Part shown: positions 62,063 through 64,000 of the stretch, one piece after another
Position numbering within the stretch: position 1 is the first letter of the stretch
How the letters are laid out: each line of letters begins with the position of its first letter
Assembly (NCBI GenBank): GCA_040756995.1
Contig: JBFLYK010000021.1
Coordinates: 48,055 to 112,054 of the forward strand
Source: BP-133 sp040756995
GTDB lineage: Bacteria > Actinomycetota > Acidimicrobiia > IMCC26256 > BP-133
Reading direction: 5' to 3'
Length of the DNA stretch: 64,000 nt
Position numbers and translations under genes: made by a program
Notes under the pieces: generated by a model
What the model was told of the DNA's origin: nothing
What the model saw: only the letters and a program-made list of their open reading frames with translations
Database searches by the model: none

Positions 62063-63355
62063 TCACGGTTCGACGTCCGTCAGCTTCGCGGCTGGTGCAG
62101 ACGCGCCCGCGGCAGCTCGGCAGCGAGCCAGCAACTCGAGGACATCGCCATCCGGGGCCGGCGTGACGATCTCACTTCCTGCCTGTGCCGGCAGGAGCAC
62201 GGTCGCCGACGCCGACGCCGTCGGACGCTTGTCCTGGTTCCACGCCTCCAGCGTGAGGTCGACCTGCCCGGCCTCCGGTCTCGTGGCGGTCACCGCGCCG
62301 CCGATCCAGGTCGTGTCCCCGACGTAGTTGAAGCCGGTGATCCGATCGCGGTAGCGCCACAGCCACGCCTCGTCACCCATCCAGTTGGTCAGCGCATGGA
62401 TGAACCAGCAGGTTCTCAGGAATCCGTAGTCGTAGGCCCGCTGCGCCCCGACCCGGCGGGCCATGTCGTCGTCCCAGTGCACCCGCTGGACGACATCGGG
62501 TGCCCCGAACCGGTCGGGCTTCCAGAGGCCGGGCCGGGCCCGGCGGTGCATCCAGCCCAGCCGGGAGGCGAACATTCCCTGACCGCTCCAGCCCCACCCC
62601 ATGTGGAACGTGATCATGTCCGTCACGGTGAGCGGGCCCTTGACGATTCCAGCGATGTCCTCTCCGGTCTCGATGTCGGTAGCGAAGCGCGGCTGGGCGC
62701 CCCGCCGCTCCTCAGCCTCGTAAGCCGCGTCGATCGCGGCGATCATCTCCGGCGTGTACCGCGGTTCGGCCGGTTCCGCCCGCGCCTTCGTGGCCGCCGA
62801 TGAGGAGCGGCGATCGGTGTTGACGAACCAGCAGCGGTAGGAGGCGACGAGGCGGTCCGCGTCGTTGACCGGACCCTCGCGCCACCACAGCTGGCGGTGA
62901 TGGATGATCACCGACCGGCCCCCTCCGAACCGGCTCTCCTTGACCTCCACGTCGGTGATCACGTTGGCCGTGGCCAGCCGGTCGCCCTCGTAGAGCGGGC
63001 GGTAGAACTCCCATTCACTTCCTGCCTGGAAGGCGTGGGCGTGGGCGAGGGCCCCCGCCGCCGCCTGCAACACCTCCGGCGGCGCCTTCGGGCCCTGCGG
63101 CACGCCCAGCGTCACCACGAACGTCGGCGGGGCGATCGCCGCGCCGTAGCGTGACCGGGCTCCGTAGCTCGGATCGCAGAACAGCGGGTTGTCGTCACCG
63201 TAGCCATTGGCGAAGTGGCGGAAGCCGTCGGTCGTGGCGACCGAGTAGTAGGGCCACCGCCCCGAGAGTTGCGATGTCGCGGCGTACCCGATTCGGGCCC
63301 GCAGCCGGGTGATCTCGTCGTCGGTGATCCCGGCGACGGTGTCAAGGGTGCTCAC
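62063..63355 (-). CDS. MaoC/FAS1-like dehydratase family protein (double hot-dog)
   Basis: 430 aa from the GTG at 63355, preceded by GGAG; an ATG six codons earlier is an alternative. N-terminal half: GFRHFANGYGDDNPLFCDP then RYGAAIAPPTF, the FAS1-like/MaoC_N hot-dog. C-terminal half: ITFHMGWGWSGQ then HALTNWMGDEAWL and NYVGDTTWIGG, a second hot-dog. It lacks the strict DxNPxH hydratase motif (GDDNPLF instead), as is often so in this subfamily. It probably hydrates or dehydrates a cyclic enoyl-CoA. First gene of the large leftward operon under operator site 4. Confidence 0.82.
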   Translation of the reverse strand: MSTLDTVAGITDDEITRLRARIGYAATSQLSGRWPYYSVATTDGFRHFANGYGDDNPLFCDPSYGARSRYGAAIAPPTFVVTLGVPQGPKAPPEVLQAAAGALAHAHAFQAGSEWEFYRPLYEGDRLATANVITDVEVKESRFGGGRSVIIHHRQLWWREGPVNDADRLVASYRCWFVNTDRRSSSAATKARAEPAEPRYTPEMIAAIDAAYEAEERRGAQPRFATDIETGEDIAGIVKGPLTVTDMITFHMGWGWSGQGMFASRLGWMHRRARPGLWKPDRFGAPDVVQRVHWDDDMARRVGAQRAYDYGFLRTCWFIHALTNWMGDEAWLWRYRDRITGFNYVGDTTWIGGAVTATRPEAGQVDLTLEAWNQDKRPTASASATVLLPAQAGSEIVTPAPDGDVLELLARCRAAAGASAPAAKLTDVEP

Positions 63356-63560
63356 GTTCGCTGCTCCAGCCATTTCGTCTCGGACGTACACCAGATCCAG
63401 GAGGAGGGGCGCTGTTATCGGCAAGCTCTGGCCCGGTGCCTGTGGGACGCCGGCATCAGGGCGAAGCGAAGCCCCCTTGTCGCCGACAACCACGGGGCTT
63501 GGCGTGCCGAACCCCGATAGGCGAAGTGCCCGGACCGGCGACCTTTGCCCGCCGGCAGTT

Positions 63561-63574
63561 TACACTGTACAATT
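63561..63574. promoter_or_regulatory. Operator of the shared palindromic motif, site 4
   Basis: TACACTGTACAATT; the left ten bases equal sites 1 and 2 and the upstream flank is identical to site 1 over 16 bases. The right half-site is weakened (AATT for AGTA). It is 135 nt from the lipoprotein start and 205 nt from the MaoC-like start. Confidence 0.65.
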
Positions 63575-63586
63575 GTTTGGTGCAAC

Positions 63587-63600
63587 GGCCTCCGGAGGCC
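63587..63600. repeat. Perfect 14-bp GC palindrome
   Basis: GGCCTCCGGAGGCC is its own reverse complement. It lies 12 nt after operator site 4 and before the lipoprotein gene, where it could form a stem in the leader RNA or be a second protein site. Confidence 0.45.
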
Positions 63601-63705
63601 TTCGTGGTCGGGCACTCCGACCTCTGGGCCCGTCCGCTGGCAGGTACGCTTCAGACTCAACGTTTTGAGCTCCCGGAGGGCTTGACCTTCGGTGCGGGGG
63701 GAATC

Positions 63706-64000
63706 GTGATGAGGTCTCGGCGGTGGCTGTCCAGTTGTGTCGTCATGGCCGTCGGGTTGGTGCCGGTCGCCTGCGGGAACCGCCGACCGGCGTCAGAGGA
63801 TGCGCTGGCCCGGCTCGCCGCCGCGGCAGCGGGGTCTCCGGTAACAGTCCGAGGTGACGGGGCGGTGTCGGCCCCGGGTGACACGTCGGTACGGGAGCCA
63901 GTCATGACTGATGGGCCGGTGGCCGATTCGGGGCAGTCGCAGGCGCCGGGGATGGTGGGGGGCTCTGATCCGGTGGCGGCTGGGTCGTCGGCCAGCACCC
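63706..64000 (+). CDS. Lipoprotein, probable substrate-binding protein (cut by window end)
   Basis: Partial, about 97 codons seen; GTG at 63706 or the adjacent in-frame ATG at 63709, with GGGGGGAA upstream. A signal peptide (RSRRWLSSCVVMAVGL) ends in the lipobox PVAC with the lipid-modified Cys at residue 22 from the ATG. After it comes a Gly/Ser/Ala/Pro/Asp-rich stretch like the stalks of the binding proteins at 11569 and 22161. The binding domain itself would lie beyond the window, so the assignment rests on the stalk and on position. Expected to be a third importer component, here lipid-anchored and under operator site 4. Confidence 0.6.
   Translation, partial: MMRSRRWLSSCVVMAVGLVPVACGNRRPASEDALARLAAAAAGSPVTVRGDGAVSAPGDTSVREPVMTDGPVADSGQSQAPGMVGGSDPVAAGSSAST

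Larger units (their letters stand above)
63356..63705. other. Divergent promoter region between MaoC-like and lipoprotein genes
   Basis: 350 nt without a supportable gene. It contains operator site 4 (63561) and a perfect 14-bp GC palindrome (63587). The MaoC-like operon leaves to the left and the lipoprotein gene to the right. Confidence 0.6.

Noticed and set aside
1..64000. CRISPR arrays, tRNA or rRNA genes, insertion sequences
   Set aside because: No regular spaced repeats, no cloverleaf or rRNA-like stretches and no transposase motif were seen on either strand.

Overview
The window comes from a GC-rich bacterium with many GTG starts, tight 4-nt gene overlaps and extracellular proteins tethered by lipid or membrane anchors. 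It also carries steroid/terpenoid-type catabolic families. Together these point to an actinomycete-like organism, possibly near Acidimicrobiia; this placement is inference. No rRNA, tRNA, CRISPR array or insertion sequence was recognised.

Layout. (1) 54-2656: acyl-CoA dehydrogenase and PaaK-like CoA ligase. (2) About 2,690-15,090: a visibly lower-GC block, all on the minus strand. It holds a 3Fe-4S ferredoxin, an unknown membrane-anchored protein, a P450, a SnoaL-like protein, an SCP2-like carrier, an iron alcohol dehydrogenase, a complete Liv-type ABC importer (LivF, LivG, fused LivH-LivM, stalked binding protein) and an exported C-terminally anchored protein. (3) 15,112-23,789: at normal GC, an aldehyde dehydrogenase and a second, paralogous Liv-type importer with a different gene fusion (LivM-LivG) and its own exported anchored protein. 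(4) 23,790-27,159: a patchy region with a decayed SNF2-helicase fragment, a MazF/ribbon-helix-helix toxin-antitoxin pair, a TetR gene with two palindromes upstream, and an SCP2-like gene. (5) 27,452-63,355: a large catabolic region in divergent operons. The leftward operon from 36,351 has two amidohydrolases, a CoA ligase, an ACAD pair, an SDR, another ACAD and a small barrel protein. The rightward operon from 36,673 has a P450, an esterase-BVMO fusion, an enoyl-CoA hydratase and an ACAD pair. A leftward operon from 46,598 has a hydratase, a BVMO and a TesB thioesterase. Two SDRs and a TetR gene lie at 46,807-49,250. An 11-gene leftward operon from 63,355 has a MaoC-like protein, three P450s, a GMC oxidoreductase, a 6-oxocamphor-hydrolase-like enzyme, an M24 peptidase plus a degenerate M24 partner, an ACAD and two CoA ligases. 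(6) 63,706 to the end: start of a third substrate-binding protein, a lipoprotein, cut by the window edge.

How it fits together. The enzyme set (P450 hydroxylation, SDR/GMC/ALDH oxidation, CoA activation, heteromeric ACADs, hydratases, Baeyer-Villiger ring oxygenation coupled to an esterase, retro-Claisen C-C cleavage, thioesterase) fits breakdown of a polycyclic terpenoid or steroid-like compound taken up by Liv-type transporters. The substrate itself cannot be read from the sequence.

The clearest unifying signal is a palindromic motif, TACaCTGTACAgt. I found it at four intergenic sites, each between divergently transcribed genes (36,531; 46,728; 48,517; 63,561). One copy sits immediately upstream of the TetR gene at 48,537. 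This suggests one autoregulated repressor controls nearly all of the 27-64 kb region.
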